The notes under the pieces are model-generated. The model made no database searches. It saw only the letters and a program-made list of their open reading frames with translations, and had not been told where the DNA came from. A stretch of 64,000 nucleotides of DNA from Paracoccaceae bacterium (lineage in GTDB: Bacteria > Pseudomonadota > Alphaproteobacteria > Rhodobacterales > Rhodobacteraceae). Each line of letters begins with the position of its first letter. Position 1 is the first letter of the stretch. The position numbers were made by a program, and so were the translations under genes. The DNA is taken from assembly GCA_026419405.1 (NCBI GenBank), contig JANZZL010000031.1, forward strand, positions 1-64,000, given 5' to 3'. Positions 8,844 to 17,531 of this stretch are shown here, piece after piece.

Positions 8844-10373
8844 TCAGGGCCTGACCGGCCCGGCGCTGCGGTCCCGTCGGCGGCGGCCGGAGCGGAGGTC
8901 GGCACCCCCCGGCGCGCCGCCCGCCGGGACCTCGGTCGCCACCTGCCAGGCACGGGCGCGGGGCATGGCCACCTCGGCGGCCGCGGGAACGGCGCCTTCG
9001 GCCGGAACCCGGTAGGCCAGAAGGCCCGCCAGGGCCCCGCCGATCATCCAGGTGACCGGCGTGAGCGTGTCGTTCATGATCATGTCGATCAGGTTCGCGC
9101 ACAGAAGCAGCGCGAGCCCCGCCGTGGCGGGCGTGAGCGGCACCGTCGCCCGCTTCACCGCCAGAAGGATGATCGGCAGGGCCAGCAGACCGAACTGGGC
9201 GATGTAGCCGAGCCAGCCGAAGACGCCGATCACGATGATCCAGGTCCCGTCGGTGATGGTCATGTCGGCGCCCGTCTCGGGATCGTAGACCAGGTTGCGG
9301 CCCCAGGTTCCCCAGCCCGCGAGGGGCTTGAGGTTCGCCTTCTCGAGCAGGGCATCCTCGTTGTCCAGCCGGAATTCGAGCGACTGGGCGCGCTCGGCGC
9401 TGATCGAACGCGCGATCTCCACCGCCCGATCGACCGGGATCAGCCCGGCGCCGCGCAGGGTCGGATAGAGCAGGACAACCCCGGCCACGATGCCGGCCAA
9501 CAGGAGCTGTCCGCGCACCCCGAACAGGATCATTGCCGGCAGGATCGCCATGGCGAGGATGAAGGCGCCGAGGCTGTTCGACAGGAACAGCACCACCGCG
9601 AGGTAGATCGCGGCAAAGAGCCACTGCCCGCCCCGGCGACCTTCCCGCAGCCGGTGCCGCCACAGGGCCGCCGCCGCGAGCACCGCCATGGCAAGCAGGA
9701 TCGCAAGCCACAGGCCGTGGTGCAGGAACACCACCGGGCGGAACCCTCCCGCGCGCATGTGCTGCAGGAACTCGTGCGGGAAGAAGCCGTAGATCATGAC
9801 GTTGAGCTGCGGGCTCATCCGCACCTCGAACAGGATCGGGGCCGAGTAGGCCAGCATCGCCAGGACGATGATGCGGAGCAGCTCGGCGTGGCTCTGCGGC
9901 GAGGCGAAGAGCCTGCGCGCCAGCAGGAACGGAAGCACCGTGATCGCCAGGCCCGCGACGATCGAGCCCATGTCGTGCGGCCGCAGCGCAGGGCGGACGC
10001 CCGGGCCCGCGGGCACCGGCTCGCCGTTCGTCAGCACGGTCACGACCGGCGACAGGAAGAGGACGAGGAGGAGCAGGCCGATCAGCCGGCTTTTCCGCAC
10101 GGCCGCAGGCCCCGGCGCCTCCGCCGGCTGCCAGGCGGCGCGGTTCCGCGCGCCGACCCCGAGCAGCATCATCAGGCCCGCGCTCAGGATCGGCACGGCG
10201 TCCTTGTCGATCGTCGGCACGAGCGGCAGGTCGAAGCCCGCGCGCGTGGGCAGCAGCAGGTAGCCTGCGAGCACCGACCATGCGAGCGCGGGGGCGGCCG
10301 GCAGGGCGCGGAAGAGCAGGAACACGACCAGCGGCCAACTGTAGAGCACGAGGAAGGCGAAGGTGTTCGGCAT
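8844..10373 (-). CDS. Wzy/O-antigen ligase-like polysaccharide polymerase
   Basis: A 509-residue multi-pass inner-membrane protein with about ten to twelve hydrophobic segments, starting with FAFLVLYSWPLVVFLLF. A large periplasmic loop lies about two thirds along (around residues 330-400), and near it is LKPLAGWGTWGRNLVYDPET, the layout of O-antigen polymerases and ligases. The ATG at 10373 begins directly at the first membrane segment; upstream in-frame codons encode low-complexity sequence. With the Wzx-like flippase and the ExoY-like transferase in this locus it would polymerise lipid-linked repeats in the periplasm. It could instead be a WaaL-type ligase; sequence alone does not separate them. 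Confidence 0.75.
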   Translation of the reverse strand: MPNTFAFLVLYSWPLVVFLLFRALPAAPALAWSVLAGYLLLPTRAGFDLPLVPTIDKDAVPILSAGLMMLLGVGARNRAAWQPAEAPGPAAVRKSRLIGLLLLVLFLSPVVTVLTNGEPVPAGPGVRPALRPHDMGSIVAGLAITVLPFLLARRLFASPQSHAELLRIIVLAMLAYSAPILFEVRMSPQLNVMIYGFFPHEFLQHMRAGGFRPVVFLHHGLWLAILLAMAVLAAAALWRHRLREGRRGGQWLFAAIYLAVVLFLSNSLGAFILAMAILPAMILFGVRGQLLLAGIVAGVVLLYPTLRGAGLIPVDRAVEIARSISAERAQSLEFRLDNEDALLEKANLKPLAGWGTWGRNLVYDPETGADMTITDGTWIIVIGVFGWLGYIAQFGLLALPIILLAVKRATVPLTPATAGLALLLCANLIDMIMNDTLTPVTWMIGGALAGLLAYRVPAEGAVPAAAEVAMPRARAWQVATEVPAGGAPGGADLRSGRRRRDRSAGPVRP

Positions 10374-10584
10374 CAGGGCTGCGGTCGGTTCCGGCGGGCG
10401 CTCCTCGCTACCCGCAGTCTCGCACCGATGCCCCTCCGGCGTCCAGCGCGTGCCGCAGGCGCCCGGGCGGGCGGCATGGAGCCCGAAACGATCGCATTCG
10501 GCGCCGGCGCATTGTCGCTGTCGCCCATGCCGGGCCGGCAAGGCATTTGCATCCGCGGCGTCAACGGCGGCATAACGTGTCACA

Positions 10585-10603
10585 CCGAATCCGGGTAATT
10601 CGG
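10585..10603. promoter_or_regulatory. inverted repeat in divergent intergenic region
   Basis: CCGAAT (10585-10590) and ATTCGG (10598-10603) flank a 7-base spacer, in the 266-base gap between the polymerase (minus) and a glycosyltransferase (plus). It lies 37 bases before the latter's ATG. This gap must hold both promoters; no good -35/-10 pair was identified. The operator role is a guess. Confidence 0.25.
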
Positions 10604-10639
10604 ACTACCGTCGGCGGGAATGTGCCGGGAGCTTGCGGA

Positions 10640-11623
10640 ATGCGCTGCGACGTCGCCGTCGTGATCGTGAACTATCGCACCGCCGACATGGTCATCGCGG
10701 CGGTCGACAGCGTGCTCGGCCGCGGCGACGACGGCCTTGCCGTGGAGGTCCACGTGGTGGACAACGCCTCGCCCGGCGACGATGCCGCGGCGCTCAGGCG
10801 GGCCGCCGAGCGCTGGGGGCCGGCGGTGACGCTGTATCTCGAGACGGTCAACCACGGCTTCGGGCGCGGCAACAACCTCGTCCTGCGGGCGCTGGCGGCG
10901 CGGGCCGAGCCGCCGCCCAAGGTGTATCTGCTCAATCCCGACGCGCGCCTCGTCAACAACGCCATCGCCGAGCTTTCGGCCTTCCTCGACGCGCATCCCC
11001 GGGCGGCGGTGGCGGGCAGCCGGATCCTCGACGGCACCGCGGGCGCGCCGGCGGTCTCGGCCTTCCGGTTCCCCGGCCTCGCGTCCGAGTTCGCCGGCGC
11101 GCTGCACTTCGGGCCGGTCAGCCGCCTCGTCGCTCCGTGGATGGTGGCGCTGCCGCCCGAGCTGCCCGAGCATCGGGTCGACTGGGTCTCGGGGGCCTCG
11201 ATGATGGCCCGCCTCGACGCGCTGACCGAGGTCGGTCTCTTCGACCCCGATTTCTTCCTCTACTACGAGGAGGTGGACCTGATGCGCCGCCTCTCGCGGC
11301 AGGGGTGGGAGGTCTGGCATGTCCCGACCGCGGTCGTCGCCCACGTGGGCGGGGCGTCGACGGGCGTGAGCAGCACCAGGCCGGAGCCACCGCCGCTGCC
11401 GTCCTACTGGTTCGACAGCTGGCGGCTCTACTTCGAGAAGGCCTACGGCCGCGGGCGGGCGCGCCTGATCGCGCTGGCGCGGCTTGCAGGCACGGCGCTG
11501 GGCGATCTGCAGTGCCGGCTCCGGGGCAAGCCGCTGCGCAACCCGCGGAACTTCGTCGCGGACTTCCGCCGCCACGTCCTCGCCCCGCTCTTCGGCCGCA
11601 AGGCGGCGGGCGCCGGTCCCTAG
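10640..11623 (+). CDS. GT2-family glycosyltransferase, rhamnosyltransferase WbbL-like
   Basis: A 327-residue GT-A enzyme. It begins with the GT2 signature CDVAVVIVNYRTADMVIAAV and VHVVDNAS, has the acidic metal site in VYLLNPDARLV and a WVSGASMMARLDALTEVGLF segment followed by FFLYYEEVDLMRRLSRQGW, which is typical of rhamnosyltransferases of the WbbL/RfbN group. The ATG at 10640 fits this N-terminus. It is followed after 6 bases by a second GT2 gene. The likely role is inverting transfer of a sugar to the repeat unit on the cytoplasmic face; the sugar is not proven. Confidence 0.82.
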   Translation: MRCDVAVVIVNYRTADMVIAAVDSVLGRGDDGLAVEVHVVDNASPGDDAAALRRAAERWGPAVTLYLETVNHGFGRGNNLVLRALAARAEPPPKVYLLNPDARLVNNAIAELSAFLDAHPRAAVAGSRILDGTAGAPAVSAFRFPGLASEFAGALHFGPVSRLVAPWMVALPPELPEHRVDWVSGASMMARLDALTEVGLFDPDFFLYYEEVDLMRRLSRQGWEVWHVPTAVVAHVGGASTGVSSTRPEPPPLPSYWFDSWRLYFEKAYGRGRARLIALARLAGTALGDLQCRLRGKPLRNPRNFVADFRRHVLAPLFGRKAAGAGP

Positions 11624-11629
11624 GCGTCG

Positions 11630-12592
11630 ATGGCGCAGGCTCCCCCCAGGGTGGCGGCCGTGCTGATCGGGCGCAACGAGGGCGCGCGGCTCGTCGCCGC
11701 CCTCGCCTCGGTTCCGCCCTGGGTCGCGCCTGTCGTCTATGTCGACTCCGGCTCGGCCGACGGTTCGGTGGCCGCGGCCGAGGCGGCGGGGGCGCGGGTG
11801 GTGCGCCTCGACCTCTCCCGCCCCTTCACCGCGGCACGGGCGCGCAACGAGGGCTTCGCCGCGCTCGGCCCGGACCTGCCCGACTACGTGCAGTTCATGG
11901 ACGGCGATTGCAGCCTCGCGCCGGGCTGGATCGAGACCGCGCGCGCCTTCCTCGAGGCGACGCCCCGGGCCGCCGTCGCCTGCGGCCGGCGGCGCGAGCG
12001 CTTCCCGCAAGCCTCGGTCTACAATCGGCTCTGCGACGCCGAGTGGGACACGCCGGTCGGGCGCGCCCGCTCCTGCGGCGGCGATGCGCTCGTCCGCGCC
12101 TCGGCCTTCGCCGCGGTCGGCGGCTTCGACCCCTCGCTGATCGCGGGAGAGGAGCCCGAGCTCTGCGTGCGCCTGCGCGCGGCCGGCTGGGAGATCTGGC
12201 GCCTCGACGCCGAGATGACGCTGCATGACGCGGCCATGCACCGCTTCTCGCAGTGGTGGAAGCGGATGCGGCGGGGCGGCCACGCCTTCGCCGAGGGGGC
12301 GGCCCGGCACGGCGCCCCGCCCGAGCGGCACTTCGTGCGCGAGCTGCGCAGCGCGCTCCTCTGGGGCGCGGCGCTGCCGGCCGTGGCCCTGCTGGGCGCG
12401 GTGGCGGTCAGCCCCTGGATGCTGCTCCTCCTGCTCGCCTGGCCCGCCCAGATCCTGCGGCTCGCCCCGCGCCTGGGGCTGACGCGCGCCGCGTTCCTGA
12501 CGCTCGGCAAGCTGCCCGAGGCGATCGGCATCGCCGAATACTGGCTGCGGCGCGCGCTGCGCCGGCCGGCGGGCCTGATCGAATACAAGTGA
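11630..12592 (+). CDS. GT2-family glycosyltransferase with C-terminal membrane segments
   Basis: A 320-residue GT-A enzyme: RVAAVLIGRNEGARLVAAL, VVYVDSGSADGSVAAAEAAG, then YVQFMDGDCSLAPGWIETA as the DxD-type site, and AGEEPELCVRLRAAGWEIWR. After about residue 240 two hydrophobic segments (LLWGAALPAVALLGAVAV and SPWMLLLLLAWPAQILRLA) anchor it in the inner membrane. It follows the WbbL-like gene by 6 bases, so they form an operon, and it converges on the flippase gene with 16 bases between. Confidence 0.82.
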   Translation: MAQAPPRVAAVLIGRNEGARLVAALASVPPWVAPVVYVDSGSADGSVAAAEAAGARVVRLDLSRPFTAARARNEGFAALGPDLPDYVQFMDGDCSLAPGWIETARAFLEATPRAAVACGRRRERFPQASVYNRLCDAEWDTPVGRARSCGGDALVRASAFAAVGGFDPSLIAGEEPELCVRLRAAGWEIWRLDAEMTLHDAAMHRFSQWWKRMRRGGHAFAEGAARHGAPPERHFVRELRSALLWGAALPAVALLGAVAVSPWMLLLLLAWPAQILRLAPRLGLTRAAFLTLGKLPEAIGIAEYWLRRALRRPAGLIEYK

Positions 12593-12608
12593 GCCCCCGG
12601 CCCGCCCC

Positions 12609-14021
12609 TCAGGCCGCGAGCCGCGCGATCGCCTCCCAGTTCCACCAGATCGCGCCCGCGGTCACGAGGATGCCGACCAGCGCGAAGCCGAAGTCGTGCA
12701 CCGGGTCCCAGGCTCCGACGCGGGAGGAGAGCCAGACCAGCGCGGGATAGGCGGCGAGGACCGCAAGCCCCTGCCCGAGGAGGGCGCCGGTCAGGCCGCC
12801 GGCCTGCACCCCGAGGAAGAGGCCCGTCAGCATCAGAGCGGCCCTGATCGCCGTGACGAAGAAGAACCGCCTCGAATCGCCGGCCGCGAGCGCCGCGTGA
12901 TCGTAGGTCAGGCCGATGATCACCGGAATCTGGGTGCAGGCGACCAGCACGACGACGGCGCCCGCGTCGTGGTAGCGGGCATCGTAGAGGAGATCGACCA
13001 GCCAGACGCCGATCAGCGCGACCACCGCGATCATCAACATCAGCCCTGCCGTGACCGCGACCCGCATCCGGCGCAGCGCGAGGAAGTTCTGCCGCGAGGC
13101 GGCGGGCGGTCGCTCGCGATAGATCGGGATCAGCAGGCGGACGATAGCGGTAGTCCCGAGCATCATGGGGAAGCTGCCGAGGAAATAGCCGATGTTGTAG
13201 ATGCCGAAGGCGTCGAGCGGTAGGAACTTGCCCAGGATCAGCTTGTCGCCCTGGGTCAGCAGGAAGCCGCAGATCGTGCTGAAGAAGATCCACTTGCCGA
13301 AATGCACGAGCTCCAGGGCCGCCTCGCGTTCCAAGCGGAGCCGGTTCTGCGGCCCCGGCAGGAACAGGCTGATCACCACGACCTGCACGATCACGTTGAT
13401 GACGCTGCCGATCACCAGCGCCCAGACCGACCGGAGCCAGAACGCCAGCGCCACCATGATGACGAGCCCGATCGCCTGTGCGACGATCTCGAGGATCGTG
13501 ACGCGGCCGATCATCAGGTGCCGGTTCGCCGTCTCGCGCCGCGTCGGCATCACGCTGCTGACCAGGAACTGGGTCGAGGCGATCAGCAGCATCCCGAACA
13601 GGACGGGTTCGCCGTAGAAGGCCGACACCGGCCAGGCGATGGCGCAGCCGGCGGCGAACAGCATGATCCCGCGCAGGATCTGAAGCGTCCAGGCCGTGTT
13701 CAGGAAGTCGGGCTCGTCGCCCCGCCGGCTCTGCGCGATGGCCTGCGAGATGCCGAGGTCTGAGAACATCATCAGCCCGATCATGAACACCGTCACCAGG
13801 CCCATGAGCCCGAAGGCCTCGGGGAACAGCAGGCGTGTCAGCACCAGGTTCGACAGAAGCCTCAGGCCCTGCGAGACGCCGAAGCTCGTCACCGTCAGCG
13901 CCGAGCTGCGCAGGACGCGCGCGGTCAGGCTCGATCCGCTGAGGAGCCGCCGCAGCCGACCGGCGACCGCGGCATCGGGTCCGGCTCCTGCCGGCGGCTC
14001 GGGCGGGTTGTCGTCGCGCAT
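12609..14021 (-). CDS. Wzx-like polysaccharide flippase (MOP superfamily)
   Basis: A 470-residue membrane protein of the lipopolysaccharide biosynthesis/O-antigen transporter group, with about 12 to 14 hydrophobic segments. Marks are SVTSFGVSQGLRLLSNLVL-like first helix, PEAFGLMGLVTVFMIGLMMF, SVMPTRRETANRHLMIGRV and the second-half FLPLDAFGIYNIGYFLGSFP. It should flip the undecaprenyl-linked repeat unit to the periplasm. It is the last gene of a six- or seven-gene minus-strand run that starts at 18159, with only 6 bases between it and the WavE-like gene. Its linkage to the nucleotidyltransferase set suggests the flippase handles a unit carrying that modification. Confidence 0.85.
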   Translation of the reverse strand: MRDDNPPEPPAGAGPDAAVAGRLRRLLSGSSLTARVLRSSALTVTSFGVSQGLRLLSNLVLTRLLFPEAFGLMGLVTVFMIGLMMFSDLGISQAIAQSRRGDEPDFLNTAWTLQILRGIMLFAAGCAIAWPVSAFYGEPVLFGMLLIASTQFLVSSVMPTRRETANRHLMIGRVTILEIVAQAIGLVIMVALAFWLRSVWALVIGSVINVIVQVVVISLFLPGPQNRLRLEREAALELVHFGKWIFFSTICGFLLTQGDKLILGKFLPLDAFGIYNIGYFLGSFPMMLGTTAIVRLLIPIYRERPPAASRQNFLALRRMRVAVTAGLMLMIAVVALIGVWLVDLLYDARYHDAGAVVVLVACTQIPVIIGLTYDHAALAAGDSRRFFFVTAIRAALMLTGLFLGVQAGGLTGALLGQGLAVLAAYPALVWLSSRVGAWDPVHDFGFALVGILVTAGAIWWNWEAIARLAA

Positions 14022-14027
14022 GTCGTG

Positions 14028-15083
14028 TCAGCCCATCGGCACGGGATCGTTGAAGCGGTCGAGCAGGACCGCCTCGTGCCGGGCGGCGTCGGCGGGCCTG
14101 AGCGCGCCGGAATGGAGGAGCAGCCAGTCGCGGAAGCCCATCTCGGCGCGGTTGGTCAGGGCGTGGTAGGCCACCGCATGCTCCCGCTGGGAATGCATCT
14201 GGCCCTTGACCCAGTAGAGGTCGGTGGCGCAGGTGTCGGCGACGCAGAAGTGGTCGCGCCAGGCCGCCCAGGTGTCGACCAGCGTCCAGTCCAGCCTCCG
14301 CCCCATGCGGAGCAGGAACTGGCTGGTGAGGTAGCTTTCCGCCGCCGCGTGCCGGCAGAGCTCGCCGATCGCGAGGCCGTCGAACAGCGCCTGGGCCGAG
14401 CCCCTGAGGTCGTCGCGCTCCGGCGGCTCGCGCAGCGGCGGAGTCCAGTAGGCAAGCATGTCCTCGGCGGTTCCGAACACCGTCTGGTCGGTCAGATGGT
14501 AGGGCGCGAAGCGGAGCGACCCGAAGCCGGCGCCGATGATCCGCCGGCGCTGACCGGTGCCGGCGGCGGGCGGGAAGGTCTCGGCCAGCGCCACAAGGAA
14601 GGGCAGCACGTCCGGGGCCAGCAGCCGCTGGTCGGTGCGGGTCTTCATCACCCATTCTGCGCCGTCCGCCACCGCCCTGCGGACGCCGGCCGCCGCCGAG
14701 GTGATCTGCATGTTCACGTTGAACGGACCGGGATAGGCCGGCTTTTCGCTCAGCACGACCGTCACGCCGAGGTCGCGGATCGGCTGCAGGACGGCGGGGG
14801 AGGTGTCGGACCAGGTCGAGAGGATGAGCTGCGCCCCCGGCATGTGCCGGGCATAGAGGCGCAGCGTCTCGAGCGTGAAGTCGTGCTCGGCATGGACCGG
14901 CCCCTGCATCACCACCGCCGCCCTCGGCCGGGCGATGGCCGGATTGCTCCAGGTGCCGATCTCGGCGGCGCGACGGGGCCGGAAATGGGCCGTCATGAAG
15001 CTTCTGCCCCTGGTGTTCTGCCAGTCGATCGCCATGCGCGAGAAGCGGTCGAACAGCCGGTCGGCGAGCCGGCGCCGGGTCAT
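14028..15083 (-). CDS. WavE-family lipopolysaccharide synthesis protein
   Basis: A 351-residue protein of the WavE family, first named from the Vibrio cholerae LPS core cluster. The family marks are AAVVMQGPVHAEHDFTLETL near residue 55, ILSTWSDT, NVNMQITSAAAGVRRAVADG and VMKTRTDQRLL, with a conserved later region WVKGQMHSQREHAVAYHALT. WavE proteins are thought to be glycosyl- or phosphoglycosyl-transferases, but the reaction is not settled. The ATG at 15083 overlaps the stop of the nucleotidyltransferase upstream (ATGA), so the two are translationally coupled; this favours a job in transferring the product of that pathway. Confidence 0.78.
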   Translation of the reverse strand: MTRRRLADRLFDRFSRMAIDWQNTRGRSFMTAHFRPRRAAEIGTWSNPAIARPRAAVVMQGPVHAEHDFTLETLRLYARHMPGAQLILSTWSDTSPAVLQPIRDLGVTVVLSEKPAYPGPFNVNMQITSAAAGVRRAVADGAEWVMKTRTDQRLLAPDVLPFLVALAETFPPAAGTGQRRRIIGAGFGSLRFAPYHLTDQTVFGTAEDMLAYWTPPLREPPERDDLRGSAQALFDGLAIGELCRHAAAESYLTSQFLLRMGRRLDWTLVDTWAAWRDHFCVADTCATDLYWVKGQMHSQREHAVAYHALTNRAEMGFRDWLLLHSGALRPADAARHEAVLLDRFNDPVPMG

Positions 15084-15847
15084 GCCCGTGCCTCCCGCGC
15101 GATCCGCGCCACGGCGCGGCGCGAGACATCGGTCGCGAGGAAGTCCTCGAGGTCGCGCGGCGTCCCGATGCCGTGCATTCCCGCGCCGACCCGCCCGATC
15201 GGGAAGCACTCGATCCGCGCCCCCTCCCCGATCAGCGCGTCGTAGGCGGGCGCCACGTAGAACTCGCCGTTCACGCGCCTGTCGGCGGCGATCATCGCCT
15301 CGGCGGCGCGCACGAAGTCGCGCCCGCGGCGGAAGGTGTAGATGCCGACCGTCGCCTCGTTCGAGACGACCTCCTTCTCGACCACCTGCACCACGCGGCC
15401 GGCCGCGTCGCGGCGCACGAAGGACCACTTCGGGTCGTCGGCCCACATCGTCATGATCAGGCCGTCCGCCTCGCCGAGCGCAGCGACATAGGCGTCGATG
15501 TCGGCGTCGATGTACTGGTCGCAGTTGGCAATCATCAGCGGCGCGTCGTTGTCGATCAGCTCGCGCACGAGCAGCACGGTGCATGCCGCGCCCTCGGTCA
15601 CGCCGTCGAGCATGGTCACGGTGCAACCCGGCGCCCACGCCGCCAGCCTCTCGGCCAGACCGTGGGCGCGGTCATGCGCGCGCTGGATCAGGAAGTGGAA
15701 GCGGTGCGGCACGGCGGGCGTCAGGTTGGCGATGACCAGCTCGATCATCGGCACGCCGTGCACCGGGATCAGCGGCTTCGGCAGCGCATAGCCGGCGTCG
15801 GCGAAGCGCGAGCCGCGCCCCGCCATCGGCACCACGATGTTCAGCAT
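15080..15847 (-). CDS. sugar/polyol-phosphate nucleotidyltransferase
   Basis: A 255-residue enzyme of the NTP_transferase superfamily. It begins with the canonical loop NIVVPMAGRGSRFADAGY followed by LPKPLIPVHGVPMIELVI; the metal-binding Asp lies in MIANCDQYIDADIDAYVAAL. The length and pattern match short single-domain nucleotidyltransferases that join NTP to a sugar or polyol phosphate, rather than RmlA or GalU. It overlaps the cupin gene upstream by 7 bases and WavE downstream by 4. A paralogue lies at 16171-16902, so the operon encodes two related activating enzymes. Confidence 0.82.
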   Translation of the reverse strand: MLNIVVPMAGRGSRFADAGYALPKPLIPVHGVPMIELVIANLTPAVPHRFHFLIQRAHDRAHGLAERLAAWAPGCTVTMLDGVTEGAACTVLLVRELIDNDAPLMIANCDQYIDADIDAYVAALGEADGLIMTMWADDPKWSFVRRDAAGRVVQVVEKEVVSNEATVGIYTFRRGRDFVRAAEAMIAADRRVNGEFYVAPAYDALIGEGARIECFPIGRVGAGMHGIGTPRDLEDFLATDVSRRAVARIAREARA

Positions 15848-16161
15848 CCGTACTTGTCCCCCGCCACGCTCGGGGTCTTGACGACCACCGTGGTCACATC
15901 GGTCAGCGCCTCGAAGTCGGTCGCCTCGCCGGGCTCGATCAGCACGATGTCTCCGGGCCCGAGCGTGGCGTCGTTCATCCGCGCCCGGCCCGAGACGATC
16001 ACCGTCACCTCCGAGGCCACCTTGTGCAGGTGCCGGCCTTCGACCGTTCCCGCCGGGTAGGTCTTGACCGCGACCTCCGCGGCCTCGCTGCGCAGGACGA
16101 CGGGCTCGAAGGCTCCCACGAACCAGCCCTTCGTCATGTCCGCAAGCCTGTGGAACCGCAT
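15841..16161 (-). CDS. small cupin-fold protein
   Basis: A 106-residue single cupin domain. The metal-ligand motif region is TVEGRHLHKVASEVTVIVSG (two His and a Glu), followed by GPGDIVLIEPGEATDFEALT as cupin motif 2. The N-terminal MRFHRLADMTKGWFVGAFEP is typical of cupins found in carbohydrate loci. It lies between two paralogous nucleotidyltransferases and overlaps the downstream one by 7 bases. Possible roles are isomerase or epimerase on the phosphorylated precursor, or a small-molecule sensor; no specific activity can be given. Confidence 0.7.
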   Translation of the reverse strand: MRFHRLADMTKGWFVGAFEPVVLRSEAAEVAVKTYPAGTVEGRHLHKVASEVTVIVSGRARMNDATLGPGDIVLIEPGEATDFEALTDVTTVVVKTPSVAGDKYGC

Positions 16162-16170
16162 CGCGCCGCC

Positions 16171-16902
16171 CTAGCCCCGTGCCTTGAGGATCAGTTCGTA
16201 TTCCTCCACCGCCTGCGGCGTGGCCAGCGAGATGTACTGCTCCCGCTCGATCCGTTCCACCCCGACGCGCATCTGCGCCAGCACCAGTTCGTTGAGGCTG
16301 GGGCAGACGAAGAAGCCCCCGTTCACGTTCGCGTCCTTGCGGATCATGCTCTTGGCCGCCTCGACGAAGAACCGGCCCTCGCGGAAGTAGTAGACCCCGG
16401 CGGTCGCGTTGCGGCTGATCGGCCGCTTCTCGGCGGCCTCGATCACCATGCCTTCGGCGTCGGTCTTGACGAAGGACCAGCGAGGGTGGACCGAATCGAA
16501 CACGACCGTGCCGGCGTCGAGCCCGCGCTGGCGGAAGCGCTCCAGGATGGCCCCGATGTCGAAGGCGAGGACCTGGTCGCCGTTGGCGATCAGCAGCTCC
16601 TCGCCGTTGTCGATGTGCTCTATGGCCAGAAGCGCGGTGCAGGCGGCCCCTGCCGTCGGCCCGTCGGCGCGGAGGACGACGGCGCCGGGGTCAAGCAGCT
16701 GCAGCACCTCGCGCAGGTGGAAGCGCTGGTCATCCTCCTTGCGGATGACGAAGACCACCTGCGCCTCCGCGATGCGCTTGAGCGGGTCGAGCACATGCTG
16801 GATCAGCGGCCGCCCCGCGATCTCGATCAGCGGCTTGGCGTAGGCATGGCCGTGCTGACGGAAGGCCTCGTCGCTGCCGCCCATCGGGATCAGGATCTTC
16901 AT
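16171..16902 (-). CDS. variant nucleotidyltransferase with altered NTP loop
   Basis: A 243-residue NTP_transferase superfamily member. The fold is clear from AKPLIEIAGRPLIQHVL and LLIANGDQVLAFDIGAIL, but the N-terminal loop is MKILIPMGGSDEAFRQHGHA, which lacks the GxGxR(F) signature that binds the nucleotide triphosphate in the paralogue at 15080. The second half (DSVHPRWSFVKTDAEGMVIE, NATAGVYYFREGRFFVEAAK) matches sugar nucleotidyltransferases closely. It is coupled to the HAD phosphatase gene by an ATGA overlap. It may use a different nucleotide or substrate, or act as a partner of the other enzyme. Confidence 0.75.
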   Translation of the reverse strand: MKILIPMGGSDEAFRQHGHAYAKPLIEIAGRPLIQHVLDPLKRIAEAQVVFVIRKEDDQRFHLREVLQLLDPGAVVLRADGPTAGAACTALLAIEHIDNGEELLIANGDQVLAFDIGAILERFRQRGLDAGTVVFDSVHPRWSFVKTDAEGMVIEAAEKRPISRNATAGVYYFREGRFFVEAAKSMIRKDANVNGGFFVCPSLNELVLAQMRVGVERIEREQYISLATPQAVEEYELILKARG

Positions 16903-17531
16903 GCCGATGCCCCCTCGGCGAGCCGGATCGCCTGCAGCACCCGGTCGAGCTGCACGTCGAGCACGCTGTTGACCACGAGCAGATGGCAGCCCGCGGCCTC
17001 GGCCGCCCGGATGCCGTTCTGGTTGTCCTCCACCACCAGGCACCGTTCCGGCGCCACGCCGAGCTGCTCGGCGGCCTTGAGGTAGATGTCGGGGTGGGGC
17101 TTCGGCCGCTTCACGTCCTCGTTGCTCACCATCGTGTCGAGGTAGCCGATGAGGTTGCTCTTCCGCATCATCAGCTCGACCGTGGAGCGGATCGAGTTCG
17201 ACCCGAGCCCGAGCTTGTAGCCGCGCGCCTTGAGGTTCGAGAGCGTGTATTCGTGCACGAACATCGGGCGGCACTTCAGGTAGACCTGATCGACCGTGTA
17301 CTGCTGCTTGAGCTCGCTCAGGAACCCGTGCAGCCCGCGCGGCAGGCCGCGCTCCTCCGAGAGCATCTCGAGCTTCCGGCGCGTCGGCAGGCCGTCGTAG
17401 GTCGTCAGGTGATCGGCCCGCGAGATCGTGTAGCCGAAGTAGCCGAGCGCGCGGTTCAGCGCCTCGTAGTGCCACTCCTTGGCGTCGATCAGGACGCCGT
17501 CCATGTCGAAGACGACCGCTTCAATCGCCAC
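16899..17531 (-). CDS. HAD-family phosphatase (beta-phosphoglucomutase-like)
   Basis: A 210-residue HAD hydrolase with all four motifs: VVFDMDGVLIDAKEWHYEAL (nucleophile and acid Asp), GLGSNSIRS (motif II Ser), VKRPKPHPDIYLKAAEQLG (motif III Lys) and CLVVEDNQNGIRAAEAAGC (motif IV). The helical cap after motif I places it in subfamily I, with beta-phosphoglucomutases and sugar phosphatases. It overlaps the variant nucleotidyltransferase gene by 4 bases and the GDPD-like gene by 11. In this setting it likely removes phosphate from, or isomerises, the sugar or polyol precursor before activation. Confidence 0.82.
   Translation of the reverse strand: MAIEAVVFDMDGVLIDAKEWHYEALNRALGYFGYTISRADHLTTYDGLPTRRKLEMLSEERGLPRGLHGFLSELKQQYTVDQVYLKCRPMFVHEYTLSNLKARGYKLGLGSNSIRSTVELMMRKSNLIGYLDTMVSNEDVKRPKPHPDIYLKAAEQLGVAPERCLVVEDNQNGIRAAEAAGCHLLVVNSVLDVQLDRVLQAIRLAEGASA

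Noticed and set aside
12019-15129. Minus-strand open frame of over 1000 codons
   Set aside because: It crosses WavE and flippase genes in another frame and is rich in Arg, Ala, Gly and Pro with no motif; the true proteins are in the other frame.
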